This document shows positions 34,201 through 45,470 of a stretch of 64,000 bases of DNA, piece after piece. How positions within the stretch are numbered: the stretch's first letter is position 1; each line of letters starts with the position of its first letter. Below the pieces are notes generated by a model that saw only the letters and a list, made by a program, of their open reading frames with translations, did not search any database and was not told the origin of the DNA. The stretch comes from Oncomelania hupensis (lineage: Eukaryota; Mollusca; Gastropoda; Littorinimorpha; Pomatiopsidae): assembly GCA_036898135.1 (NCBI GenBank), contig CM072517.1, positions 65,686,604 through 65,750,603 on the forward strand. Direction: 5' to 3'. Both the position numbers and the translations under genes were made by a program.

Positions 34201-34600
34201 GATCAGCTTAGTAAATAAATAAACAAATAAAACAGATACAAATATTCAGCGAATAACAGAAACAGCATCAAAAACATTTTATTAAAAAAATATAGATGAA
34301 AAAAAAACACAACTCTTTCATTCAAAGTTTAAACAAAACTCTTTAAATCAACGTTTAAAGCAAACTTTAATTTAATGTTTAAAGCACAATTATAACAGTA
34401 ATTTGCTTTGCTTCATTGCCTTTCGTTAGTTTGCATCATTGCTGTTTTGTTCCATGTTTACTACTTTTACATTCTTCTGTATATTTGTGTGTGCGGGCAA
34501 TCGCAACAATTATATATATAAATTAAATATAAATTATATATATGATAACTTATCAACTATTATAATAAATTTAACAACACGTATTAATAATTATAAAGGG
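31261..34600. other. AT-rich DNA without recognised genes
   Basis: No supported exon, RNA gene or transposon end. A short word, TTCAAAAGAAGGTGATA, occurs twice (about 31548 and 31650) next to GATGACAACATC, a local direct repeat with a period of about 110 bp that continues back to 31460. Confidence 0.5.
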
Positions 34601-34617
34601 TGGGAGGGGGCGGGTAG

Positions 34618-34619
<2 letters not shown>

Positions 34620-34693
<74 letters not shown>

Positions 34694-34697
34694 TTGA

Positions 34698-34773
<76 letters not shown>
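34620..34773. repeat. Two (AT)n microsatellites
   Basis: Pure (AT)n at about 34620-34681 and 34701-34773, flanked by a duplicated TATTGACACT word. Tyr/Ile frames here are artefacts. Confidence 0.97.
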
Positions 34774-34775
<2 letters not shown>

Positions 34776-35384
34776 ACACTGACATTGTAATGCCCTGAAA
34801 AAGGTTAATAAAAACTGAAAATTTGGCAATTCAAATGGAGTAGATAACATTCTGTCGTTTTCAAAGTGTTTTATGTAGTGTATGTGTATATATATCTTAA
34901 GCAAGTTCGAAATGGAAATAGTCACAAGATAAATTATTAGAACAGTCGTGGCCAGCTTCACCTGTGAACAGTATCAAAATATTACTATTTATGGTATCGC
35001 CTTCCAGGAATGACAAAACACAAACGCGTGTGTGTGTTTGTTGGTTTGTTTGTGTGTGTGCGCGCGCTAGCCATTATGACAGAATTTATTATAAAGTTTA
35101 TCATAACAAAAATGGACACAGAAACAACAGAACATTTTGTTTTTATGACACGAATATATTTGCGTTTTAAAACCGATTCAAGCAAAATTAGTAATGTCAG
35201 TATTAAGGACGGGTCTATGTTTAAAACTTGTTAAATCAATCTTCCTCGATCAGAAAGGTTTGAAGGGAACAAAACCAATGTAAAACTGTTTCACGATTGA
35301 AATAAACGGAATTATGCATGGTTGGCTGATATGAGATAAATGAAATTGATGAAAAAGAAGTTTGCTTTGCTCAAACAAAAACAA

Positions 35385-35735
35385 ACAAACAAAATCATGT
35401 CGATAACAATATCGAGAAAATAATTTTGTTTGGATTAAACAACCAAACGTCGACCAAAATATTGACAACAGTTTTTGGGGGGATTCACAAAACAACCAAG
35501 CTCTTGGTAACAATATCGAGAAAGCTTTTTTAAGAATTATAAACAATCAAACACTAATAATAATATTGATAAGTTTGTTAAATAATCGAACGAACATGAT
35601 CGTAGAGTGATAACAATATCTAGATCAGTTTGGCTGTTATTAAAAACAACCAAATCCATATCGAGAAAAGATCTTGGAGATTAAAAACAAACCAAATCCA
35701 CCTCAAGAAGTGATCTTGGGATTAAAAACAAAATG
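35385..35735. repeat. Degenerate ~60-70 bp tandem repeat
   Basis: Variants of GATAACAATATCGAGAAA followed by an AAACAACCAAA-like word recur about five to six times (for example at 35400, 35510, 35610, 35660, 35690). Units are heavily diverged. Confidence 0.6.
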
Positions 35736-35921
35736 CGTATGCTTACAATTTTTAAATTTTAAAATTAAAAAAAAACACAAATATATATATACAACAATAA
35801 ACAACTAACTGCGTTCAGAACATGGTCGGTTCAGTGAGGTGCAGAAAATTTTAAAGATTTTTGTTAAAACAAAAGGTACCTTTGGACTGCTTCAAACGTT
35901 GCCGATACAATATAATATATG

Positions 35922-36060
35922 GATTTCCACAAGTGTCTTATATTTTCATTGGCCAAGTAGAGTGTGACTAAAACTGATATCGCATGGTCATTGACCAATC
36001 ACAGATGACGATGTTTCCAGCAAGTTGTGAAATATACAAGTCCAAAGAATACAGGACTTC
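35922..36060 (+). repeat. Direct repeat flanking the 36.1-36.8 kb block, left copy
   Basis: Contains TTCCACAAGTGTCTTATA, TTTCATTGGCCA and ATCGCATGGTCATTGACCAA. It is repeated at 36855-36975 in the same orientation with an 18-bp difference (GATGACGATGTTTCC is absent on the right). Confidence 0.85.
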
Positions 36061-36355
36061 AGTGGTGTTCCTAGGATTAGAGGGCAATAGGACAAAATGT
36101 CCTAAATCATAAAACTAATCGGACATCATGTCCTGACTACATAAAAGCAATAGGACATTCAGATTGTGAAGCGAACCGATTAATGGTGCGTCTTTAGAAG
36201 ACAGTGACTGAGAATAAATATGAATAAAGTAAAACAATAACTCTGTTGTGTAAACAGTTTAAAAATGTATTATTTTTTTTAATGCAATGTTTGGCCAGAT
36301 TATTTTTACGTATACACACACACACTGACTAGATATTTGACACACAATAGCTACA

Positions 36356-36478
36356 CTAGGGCCCTGCAAGCTTAATATCAGCAGACTTGTCACAGACAGT
36401 TGTCTCTTCCTTTTTCTTCAAAAACGAGCTCAAAACAGACTGCCCTTTAGCAACACAAAGCTTTTTCTTCGGCGGCAT
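36356..36478 (-). CDS. Small ORF with PIP-box-like motif (transposon-associated?)
   Basis: A 40-codon frame begins MPPKKKLCVAKGQSVLSSFL and continues KKKEETTVCDK to a TAG at 36356-36358. A basic N-terminus followed by QSVLSSFL fits the PCNA-interacting (PIP) consensus Q-x-x-[ILM]-x-x-aromatic-hydrophobic. Similar lysine-rich PIP starts open several transposase-derived proteins (hAT and ZMYM-like groups) as well as host replication proteins. Nothing downstream extends it, so this is probably an orphan first exon or remnant. The surrounding block has iterated GGACAT words (36085-36150, 36700-36800) and is bounded by direct repeats. Confidence 0.35.
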   Translation of the reverse strand: MPPKKKLCVAKGQSVLSSFLKKKEETTVCDKSADIKLAGP

Positions 36479-36854
36479 TTTGAGCGTAGTAAGATCGTTG
36501 CAGAGGAAGTATGGTGTCGGTTATTTCCCTTTCAAAAGTGTCGAGAATTGCGGCCCTTTTGTTGTTCGACGGAATGTACTAAAGAGTGATAATAGTCTAG
36601 CATTGTCCACTATTCAAACTCGTTTTAACGGCTTTGACACTCCAGTTTGTACAGATGTTTCTTGCAGTGACCGCTCAAGTCATAATACTATCGGACAATG
36701 ACCGCTAATTTCGCAATAGAATCGGACATTTGACGGGACACAGGTGTTTGCATTCGGTCATTTTCCAAACGAATCGGACCATGACCGATGTCCGAGGCCT
36801 CGGGACATCACTGGGACTTACTGTAACCACTTTACGATATTCAACATAATGTAT

Positions 36855-36975
36855 CGAATTCCACAAGTGTCTTATAGTTTCATTGGCCATGTTGAGTGTG
36901 AATAAAACTGTTATCGCATGGTCATTGACCAATCACAGCAAGCTGTGAAATATGCAAGTCCTAAGACTACAGGAC
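36855..36975 (+). repeat. Direct repeat flanking the 36.1-36.8 kb block, right copy
   Basis: Partner of 35922-36060. The pair brackets about 0.8 kb. Either an insertion between duplicated sequences or LTR-like ends of a small element. No TSD outside the pair was seen. Confidence 0.85.
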
Positions 36976-39150
36976 CTACTTTCACCCATTTGTGAATCGC
37001 AGTCTACTATGTCTTTTCTGCAAAGACTGAAAAACCAGTCTTCTTGTATTTTCTAAGACGCGCTAAAACAGCAAGGTTTTATTCCCAATCCTACAGCAAC
37101 AATGATCTCCAGGAAAGGAACTAGCATAAGAGAAAATGGACTGACTGAATCAGCAAATGAAACTGGCATTGTTTTTCATTGGCTGCCAAAGCTAGAGTTG
37201 ACTAGGCCTACATTTTGAATGAAGCGGAGAAGAGTCAATGGATTAAGTGGCATTGTTTTTCACTGGTGAAGTTTGGTTGAAGGAACCTGTCATGTGCCAC
37301 TTTCTGGTGTTCATTGTTCTTTACTCTGTGTGAGTGGGCGGGTGGGTGACGTGCGCGCGTGCGTTAATGTTTGTGTGCGTGCTGAATAAATGTGAAGGAA
37401 AGCTTCTGATTTTTGGACTATTTTTGGTTCATTCGGATGACATTATCGGAAAGCAATGTTTAAAGTGGTCATTCACACACATCTTACTCCTCGTCTAATT
37501 TCGATTCCTATTTTTTTCCCATTGAAGAAATGTATACATACATGTTATTCGCATCTTAGACGTGGAACATGAACATTTATTACATCTCAATCGGACAGTA
37601 ATGATCTTGATCTCGATGTGACACGCCAAGATGCGAAAACCGTATGTCATTTTACAGTTTCTGTTCGTGTCATTTAAGTTTCTGTTTCCTGTGTGAAGAT
37701 CGGGGATTTGAATCCTGCATGGGAACGAATTTATGTGACTTAGCTTTCAATATGTTTTAGCGAGGCACTTCGTTTATATAGTGAACACATTTTGTTTTCA
37801 TACAATTCATGGGAAAAAATAATAATTTGTAATAATTTTTTCTCCTTCTATAGCTTCACTAAAATTAGCCGCTTCACAGGTTTTATAAGCAAGAGTATGG
37901 CTTGGGTGACTCAGTCGTATTTCTGTCATCAAATGCAATTGTATAGCAATAATGTCATTTATTACACAAGTTAGTTCATTCATCTACAAAATCAACCACA
38001 AAAGATATAAAACAGGTTCACAATAGTCCAAAATGGTTTTATGAAACAGGTGCACAATATTCCAAAATGGTTTATTATTAGGCTATCTTGACTAACCACA
38101 TTAAAGTAAATTTGTAAATTATCGGGAGGAAACAGGAGAGGGGAGGGGGGTGGAGAAAGCTTATGATAGATAGCACAGTTAGTATAGTTATACCCCATCA
38201 CAACAAGTCATTACTTTTCTTCTGTAGATAATGTAAAATAAATCAGCAAATTAAATAACAAGTGTACAAGACTTGTGAGGTTGACCGATTCAAAGTTATA
38301 ATTATGTTATAATAATTTTAAAAATAAAAAAAGGAAATGAAATCAACAAATTCATAAGAAGTGAACAGAAATACGAGGTTGCTCCAAAGCTTCATATGAT
38401 TGGTGAGGTATTACAGTTCTCTTACAATGATAGATCTGGCACTCATTATATGATGTACGGAGGGAAATACGGAGGGAAATACGTCAAAAGAACGTAGTAC
38501 TTAATTTCACTCCGTAAAATAATAACAGACGATGCTGTCCTTTTTCCACCGATAACTGTACAAAAGATATATTTTATGTGAACTCATATTGGCACACTAG
38601 AAACATTTCTAAACATTGGTGCATCGGCCGACCCCGACAGACCGACCGACCTTTGTCTTGTTCTGTTTTCCGACTACATCCAAGTATAGATATGGAAATA
38701 CGAACATCGGAAACGAAAAATGGATACTCGGAAAGGAAAAAACAAACAAAAAAAAAAACCACATTTTTATATTTTGTATATTTGTGCCCGTTCACAACAA
38801 ATCGTTTGATTTTCTTCCTCTGTAAATAATGTAACATAAATCAACCAATTAATAAGTGGAGAGAAAGGCGATGCTGCCCGATTCAAATGCTTACGTAATT
38901 TTAGGCTCACCATTGCAGCGCATATTTGTATACAGTTCAACCTAATAAAAATAATACATCGCAAACCAGGACTTCTTTCCTCACTCAAGGATGGAGGGAA
39001 GGGTGAGGTGAGTGAGGAAAAGATTAGGGAAAAGTTTGGGGGGGGGGATGTTATCAGGCTTAACAGTTTCTTTCCTATTATAAGATATCGGGGAGAATAG
39101 CGTATAACATTATCCCTTAGTACAATTATTTCACATCGTATGTCTGGCAC
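36976..39150. other. AT-rich DNA without recognised genes
   Basis: No supported exon. A 40-bp local duplication (ACAATAGTCCAAAATGG / ACAATATTCCAAAATGG) lies at about 38011-38070. A pair of diverged words (TGTAGATAATGTAAAATAAATC and TGTAAATAATGTAACATAAATC, spelt here without their flanks) lies near 38225 and 38822. Confidence 0.5.
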
Positions 39151-39167
39151 CTTTAGTTTGCTGTACT

Positions 39168-39229
39168 CTGGTCCTGATTTGGCTCGGAACAGTCCGCTGG
39201 ACCTAAAGCAGTAATCATGTAATGCAGTG
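39168..39229 (+). mobile_element. Family A retroposon, copy 4 (62-bp 3' stub)
   Basis: Only the sense 3' end is present: TCCTGATTTGGCTCGGAACA, GTCCGCTGGACCTAAAGC and a tail AGTAATCATGTAATG like that of copy 1. The 14 bp TAGTTTGCTGTACT occur at 39154-39167 and again at 39230-39243, a perfect TSD. Extreme 5' truncation with an intact 3' end is diagnostic of target-primed reverse transcription. Confidence 0.85.
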
Positions 39230-39453
39230 TAGTTTGCTGTACTGAAGAAAATTCGTGAGAATAGTACCTTATGTTCACGATGTTAAAAAATATTAGAACG
39301 CAGCTTCAGCCAGTCGACGCTGTAGTTTTTTTCTTTTCACCCATAGCACGACACGTTTGGATTTGATATCGTAGGAGGTTGGACTTTAAAAAAAAAAAAC
39401 CACCACCATCAACAGTATCACTCTATTGTCTTCCGATACACATAGTTTCAAAG

Positions 39454-39457
<4 letters not shown>

Positions 39458-39531
<74 letters not shown>
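39458..39531. repeat. (AT)n microsatellite at a SINE tail
   Basis: Pure (AT)n of about 74 bp directly beside the 3' end of the antisense SINE at 39532. It may have grown from that tail. Confidence 0.95.
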
Positions 39532-39535
<4 letters not shown>

Positions 39536-39815
39536 GGTAAAGGTAGTCCCATAGCCTTGTGGCCGTAGGGGAGCGTGATGTTGGAGATCACACTTATCTT
39601 GGGCCAGCGTAATGAGGGTGATGCCCAACTCTCTCCCTCGCTGCTTTACCTTCCCCACCCTCAAGAGAGTAGGTACTCAATCACAGCTGAGTCAACTGGG
39701 GGCGTTGTTGTTTGTCGCTTCACACCTTAGCGGTCACCCATCCAAGTGCTAACCGCACCGGACGGTGCTTCACTTTCGACACAGTAGCGAGTGCTCCAAC
39801 CACTGCACTATCCTT
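39532..39815 (-). mobile_element. 5S-rRNA-type SINE (SINE3-like), near full length
   Basis: On the minus strand the element starts GGATAGTGCAGTGGTTGG, runs through GTCGAAAGTGAAGCACCG and reads GGTTAGCACTTGGATGGGTG then ACCGC, which closely follows the 5S rRNA internal promoter (GGTTAGTACTTGGATGGGTG, ACCGC; box C at 39732-39743). It ends AGGCTATGGGACTACCTTTA and CCTTTTT. A 5S-derived pol III head defines SINE3-type elements. A 5'-truncated sense copy is at 62607-62664. Not a 5S gene: the rest of the 5S sequence is absent. Confidence 0.75.
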
Positions 39816-40489
39816 TATATAACTTAATATTGCAAATAGCTCAGCTGTAAAAAATTCAGTTTGAACTGTCGGAGGACTAAATATGTAGATGGCGTTCGAT
39901 GTGTATGCATTGGCAATAAAATATCCGCTAAACTTATCTTGTCACAATGTCCGGTATTAGCCAGTGTGTATAGAGTAATCTTCAATATGATAAATATAAT
40001 TATTATATGATGACGATCTCATATGTGATATCGCAAAAATAATATGTAAATCTGAAGTAGGAAAGTTTTTTGGTAAGTTAGAATTTGTTTTATTGTTTTG
40101 TTTGTTCGTTTTTAATAAGTGAAATTGTGAAGCTGTTAAATATTTTATTTAAATTAAGTCTAAAATGCGTTGCTAAAAGACTTTAAATAAAAGATTATTA
40201 TTACTCATTTTAAATAGACTGTGCTTTACTCAAAATTAATAGAGTATGTTATATTTATGTGAAACCAGAGTGGCACACTTAACAAAACGAACACGGGCTC
40301 ATTACTAAAAAAATACTCAAAAGAAATAAGAGGATGATATATTTAGCTTTTACAATAAACCATCACACACAAAATATCCCTATAAAATACTAAAACATTT
40401 ATTTAGAAAAGAAGCATTAATAATTATGTCTAAGAGGGAATATTTAAAAATCTGTAATATGTAAAATGGCACATGCTGACACTTAAAAA

Positions 40490-40625
40490 AAATTCTTATA
40501 TACAGCGGACTCACAAGCTCATAGAGCTTCTCAAGGTGCTGACCGCTAATATCCAGCATGCACAAAATAGTTTGCTGAAGTCAGGATGGGAACCCACGTC
40601 GCCCAAGACGCAACGTACACGAGGC
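40490..40625 (-). mobile_element. tRNA-type SINE, antisense copy
   Basis: Minus-strand B-box region GGGTTCCCATCCTGACTTC, then AGCAAACTATTTTGTGCATG, CACCTTGAGAAGCTCTATG and CCGCTGTATATAAG with an A/T tail. Same family as the SINE at 25483. The A box is degraded or lost. Confidence 0.75.
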
Positions 40626-40947
40626 GAAACATTTTTTTTTAAGTAACTGTTCTGTTGTAGCGCACCCATTACCAGCTTGAATGGCAGCTCAAGGCGCTGC
40701 TGAGCAGCAGATTTCACCCTATTATTTCGTTGCTTTCCTACGGAACTACTGTACGAGTGAGTGTGCGTCAGGTTTACCAAAACAGTGCTAAAGCTTTAGC
40801 CATTAGATTCAGTCACCACGGACCAGGGCTCCAAAGATTTTCCTTACAATTCTTAATTTATTTTTTTATATACAAAGGGTGAAAATTTAAATATAACAAG
40901 GAAACAAAACTGAATCAAAATCAAAGAAAGAAAGCAAGCAAGCAAGC

Positions 40948-41280
40948 AAATAATTGTAAAACAGTATATCGGTATGTTTGCGTTAAATAATTGTAAAACA
41001 GTATATTGGTATGTTTGCGTTAAATAATTGTAAAACAGTATATTGGTATGTTTGCGTTAAATAATTGTAAAACAGTATATTGGTATGTTTGCGTTAAATA
41101 ATTGTAAAACAGTATATTGGTATGTTTGCGTTAAATAATTGTAAAACAGTATATTGGTATGTTTGCGTTAAATAATTGTAAAACAGTATATTGGTATGTT
41201 TGCGTTAAATAATTGTAAAACAGTATATTGGTATGTTTGCGTTAAATAATTGTAAAACAGTATATTGGTATGTTTGCGTT
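40948..41280. repeat. 37-bp minisatellite, nine copies
   Basis: Nine consecutive 37-bp units beginning AAATAATTGTAAAACAGTAT and ending GGTATGTTTGCGTT. Only the first unit differs, by one base (ATATCGG for ATATTGG). Near-perfect identity means very recent expansion. There are no spacers, so this is not a CRISPR array. Confidence 0.98.
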
Positions 41281-41638
41281 TAATTAGGTGAATGTGCAAC
41301 TTGTTTTTTTAATCGTCAATTAATTAATGAGTTTATTTATTATTGATTTATTTGCTGAATTATTTATTGACATCAATTCTTTGTGATTTTATATATATAT
41401 AATTTGTATTGGCGAGAACATCACCTACAGAGGATGCTCAGGCCGAACAATTCGACCACCATTTAATATCTTAGGTTATGTTACTTTTATTTCATTACTG
41501 CGTGGTGCAATAAATTTTATGTTTATAGTTGAATTGAATTGAGGGTGGAGGACGTTGAAGGGTGGAAAGAGGGGAGGGGAAGGGGGAGACAAAACTTCAT
41601 TTATTTCATGCTTTATTATTTTGATATTTGTGCATTTG

Positions 41639-42359
41639 AAGGCCTCAACGGAAGAACGATCAGAGTCACACATTTCCTGTTTTGAGAAAATCGATTTTTA
41701 AGATTTAAAACACCATTATGTAGTACAATGAATTAAAATCACCCCAAAAATCATTTTATTTAAGAAAACATTTATTTCTCAATATAGCAATTCTAAATTT
41801 TATGTGAGAATACTGATTTATATATTTGATATTGCTACTCTAAGAGGGGAACCGCTGTTCGGACTTTGATCGTTTTGCTGTTGCATAGCTCCAATACAAG
41901 CCAAAATATTCCACATTTTAGGTCCTAGAGACTCATTGTCATAACAGGTTTTCTTAATTGATTTCTACTTACACCTAACACAACAGAATCGAAAGACACT
42001 AAAAATATTGCTTTACAATCAAATTTATTACATGAGTGTCATCTTTATTGCAGGTACCACCCAAACCAAAGAATACAAGTAGGGGAGGGGGGCGCGGGAG
42101 GAAAATAATAAAAACACACATGTCATGTGATAGCAAATAACTCAGCTGACAGCTAGCTTGATCGTTTTGTCGGTGTAAACATAGGACTCTGATCGTTCTG
42201 TCAAAGTGTGGTTATTTTAAAGTCCCATAACTCAGGACTCAGATCGTTTTTCCATTAGTCACTTCAGGTAGACAAAGTATGAACCCATGGCTACAAGGAA
42301 AGGGCAATAACTCAAAAAAATCAAATTTGTGACTTTGATCGTTCTGTCGTTGAGGCCTT
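41639..42359. mobile_element. 721-bp inverted-repeat element with 6-bp TSD and iterated GATCGTT motif
   Basis: The ends are AAGGCCTCAACGGAAGAACG... and the complement of AAGGCCTCAACGACAGAACG..., inverted over about 30 bp with few mismatches. CATTTG is duplicated exactly at 41633-41638 and 42360-42365. The interior repeats GACTYTGATCGTTYTGTCGTT-like words at 41862, 42157, 42184, 42235 and in the right end at 42331 (complement at 41650). Iterated subterminal words usually bind transposase. No transposase frame. A 6-bp TSD fits few superfamilies (Dada, some hAT groups). Confidence 0.85.
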
Positions 42360-42409
42360 CATTTGGATAAATGTGTTGTGCCCCTCACCCCCGCCACAAC
42401 TCAAACTCC

Positions 42410-42444
<35 letters not shown>

Positions 42445-42510
42445 GTCTCTCTCTCTCTCTCTAGTGTGTAGATGTGTGTGTGTGTGTGTGTACGTGTGTG
42501 TGTGTATTTG
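42410..42510. repeat. (CT)n/(GT)n microsatellite
   Basis: CT-rich run with CTGT interruptions followed by a GT run. Confidence 0.9.
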
Positions 42511-42842
42511 TGCCCCTTGTTTTGTATTATGCGATCGGCTGTTTTATTGTCCTCACCATTGGATAGTCGTTTGTGTGTATTTCGGAACTTGGGCTCACAA
42601 TATGGGGAGTGCACGCGTATTTACTTTGTCAATGTTTTCATTTCATGACGAGACCGCATCATTGTTTGCTTTAGAATGAAGATTTCCTCCTCTATTCGCT
42701 TTCACCTTAATACTAAACTATTGGGTAACCAGCCCACAACGAAGACCTCAATATTAAACTTCGGAATTTGGTTTGGTCACCTTGTATTACCTGCTTCGCT
42801 TGTAGGGCATACTAACACTCCGAAACTTGTTTAACCACCGTT

Positions 42843-42843
42843 T

Positions 42844-42911
<68 letters not shown>

Positions 42912-42958
42912 TTACAGCATCGTAATAGTAATAATAATAATTATTATTATTTCTATTA

Positions 42959-43011
<53 letters not shown>

Positions 43012-43015
43012 ATGA
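42843..43015. repeat. (ACT)n and (ATT)n microsatellites
   Basis: (TAC)n at about 42843-42912, then (TTA)n at about 42960-43010, soon followed by a poly-C and (AC)n run (43036-43068). Confidence 0.95.
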
Positions 43016-43613
43016 GGGTATGATAGGGGTTAACACCCCCCCCCCCACACACACACACACACACACGGCGCTTTTCCCTAATGCCTACCTACTTCGTAGT
43101 TTGTTAATGATGGTGATCGCTGTTGTTGAAGTTGTTGATGATCATCCTACCCCACCTTTGTGTGGCGAGCGTAGTTGCTGCAGTAGAGTTGCGGCACGGT
43201 GGACAAACAGGAGGAAAGGAAGAACAAATTTACTTGACGTCTCTTGTGAAGTCTGGCATTGTTTGTGTGCATGAATTACCTGGGATCCCCCACCTTAGAA
43301 GCTCCCGATCCCCCCAAAAAATCTCCTAGGTGAAAACAAGCCTGCTGTAATGCTGTTCAAACTCTTCACAATGGCAGACCCGCAAGTGCTCTCCCTAAAG
43401 ACAATAACGCCAAGTGCTTGCTGCTGCTAGTTCAAAGCTCTTTCAACTCCATCCGTCTGATCTCGGTGTGTGTGTTGTTGGGTTGTCGTGTGTGACGTTG
43501 TAGTCTGTACGTGTGTGTGGGTGGGTGGCGCAGCACGTATTAAGGCGTTTAGAATATTGTGAAGAAGACATCACTGGTCTGGAACGACAGTTAATTGCAA
43601 CGACTATGGGTAA

Positions 43614-43745
43614 AAAGAAAGAAAAGAGAAAGAGATTGTCCTTATATAGCGCTGTTTTAAGCTCCGAGAGCTTCTCAAGGCATTGGCCACTAATATCCAG
43701 CAATCCCGCAATAGTTTTGCCGAAGTCAGGATTCAACCCCACGTC
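43614..43745 (-). mobile_element. tRNA-type SINE, antisense copy
   Basis: Minus strand: GGGTTGAATCCTGACTTCGG (B-box region), TGCTGGATATTAGTGGCC, GCCTTGAGAAGCTCTCGGAG, AGCGCTATATAAGG, then a CTTTCTCTTTTC tail. Third member of the 25483 SINE family; the 5' half with the A box is missing. Confidence 0.78.
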
Positions 43746-43969
43746 TTGTTTGTTTCACCTTGAAATCTGCATATTGTGCATCATATTACATATTTGAGAT
43801 ATACCTCAACCCTTTCTCTTTGTTTGCTTTATAAAAAAACAAACACATTTACTGCAAGCTGAGTATTTTTACGGAAATATTTATTTTAAAAACGAACGAA
43901 ATTTGTAGGACAGCATTAATCATCGACAACTGAAACTTGGAGGTGACTTAGTAATGAAGATGGAGAACA

Positions 43970-43970
<1 letters not shown>

Positions 43971-44026
<56 letters not shown>

Positions 44027-44047
44027 ATTATTATTATTATTATTATT
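43971..44047. repeat. (ATT)n microsatellite
   Basis: About 77 bp of ATT with one interruption; antisense reading gives poly-Asn. Confidence 0.95.
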
Positions 44048-45239
44048 AAAAATGTCCATAATTTTAGAGACGATAAGATAGCAAATACACACAAACACAC
44101 TCTCCACTACCACCACCAAAAACAAAAGTATTGAAAGCGTTTAAATATCACAGAAGGCAAACACATGTGATATCAATCCATTGTTATACCTTTTGCACGG
44201 GTTATTTGGGGTGTATGTGTTGGGGTTTGTTTGGGAAAGTGTTGGTTTTTTTAACTCTTCAAGAAAGTTGCATTTAAAATTCCTGTAGCGTACTTTCTGC
44301 CATTGTGAGTAGTTGATTTGTTACAAGAAATGACTTCAGAACTGCTTTGTTTACGTTAAACTGTAGAATTGTTGGTGTAACTAGAATTTTATTGTATCTT
44401 TTTTTAATTATTCAAAGAACTTATCTTATATTCTTTCTTTTTCTTTTACTTGTTAGTGTTTTTTTTGTTTTGCTTGACCAGAAGTAACTCTTATAATGTA
44501 AATTGTAAAATATAAAAGTTTCTCACGTGTTACTTACTAACTGGATAATAATTTTTATAATAAATATTCCACTTACTTCGTTTTAAATGATAACGCAGGT
44601 TGTTCTTTTTGCCTTTAAATAACAACACTGCAAGAGTTGAAATAGTATTTAATTATTTTGATATGCATTTGTTTGTTGGAGGGTGGGTTTCTTTATTAAT
44701 GTAGTGTTCTAATGTTTTGTTGTTTTTATTTAATTATTTTAATGTATTTCATTTATTGATTTCATTGTTTGTATATAAGATCCTTTCCAGCTTTAGAGCG
44801 GCTCAAGGCGCAGAGTGTAAGCTTATTGCTTCCACTAACCCTTAATCTAACACCAACAACTTCGGTTTGCTTGCGGGATTGTCACTCGGAATCAGCATGA
44901 AAACAACGTTACACTATCGTCGTCATGTATTTAATTTTTAATACAAGTGTGTAATTAAAAAAAACCATAAACGTTTTGTGAAAGTCCGTGAAACCGTGCA
45001 TGAAATAAAATAGCAATACTAATCATAGGATTGTAGCTAAAAATAAATAAGTAAAAATACATTATAAAATAAAATAATAATAATAATAATAATAACAACA
45101 ATAACAGCAATAGTAATGCTCTATTAATTGACAGTAAATACAATTCAAAGTGTTTCAGGAGATGAAAAAAAAACACCAACTGAAGTGATTGTACTTCAGA
45201 GAGTAAACACTTGCAGCATAAATTTTCTAACAAGCTGAG

Positions 45240-45470
45240 AGATATCGAAAAAAATGCTTCACGAAGTAATATTTCCAAGCTTAAATAAATGCTTCACGAA
45301 GTAATAATTCCAGGCTAACATTTTGGAACTAGCGTAGGTACTTAAATGCTTCACAAAGCAATACAATTCCAGGGTAAATTTGTTGCAATTAGCGTAGATT
45401 CATATTCTTAAATAGGTGCTTCCAGAAGTAATAATTCCAGGCTAACATTTTCTAACTAGAGGCTTTATTA
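45240..45470. repeat. Degenerate ~55-65 bp tandem repeat
   Basis: AAATGCTTCACGAAGTAATA recurs with changes at about 45254, 45287, 45343 and 45413, usually followed by ATTCCAGGCTAACATTTT and TAGCGTAGRT. Confidence 0.75.

Noticed and set aside
34584..34961. Frame of alternating Tyr/Ile
   Set aside because: (AT)n microsatellite.
39720..39815. 5S rRNA gene
   Set aside because: Only the internal promoter part resembles 5S; the rest is SINE body, and a truncated copy lacks the 5S part.
40948..41280. Regular repeats that could be mistaken for a CRISPR array
   Set aside because: Units are contiguous 37-bp copies with no spacers, and the window is clearly eukaryotic.
43020..43330. Overlapping plus-strand frames near 43.1 kb
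   Set aside because: Start in poly-C/(AC)n DNA, no splice context, no family resemblance.
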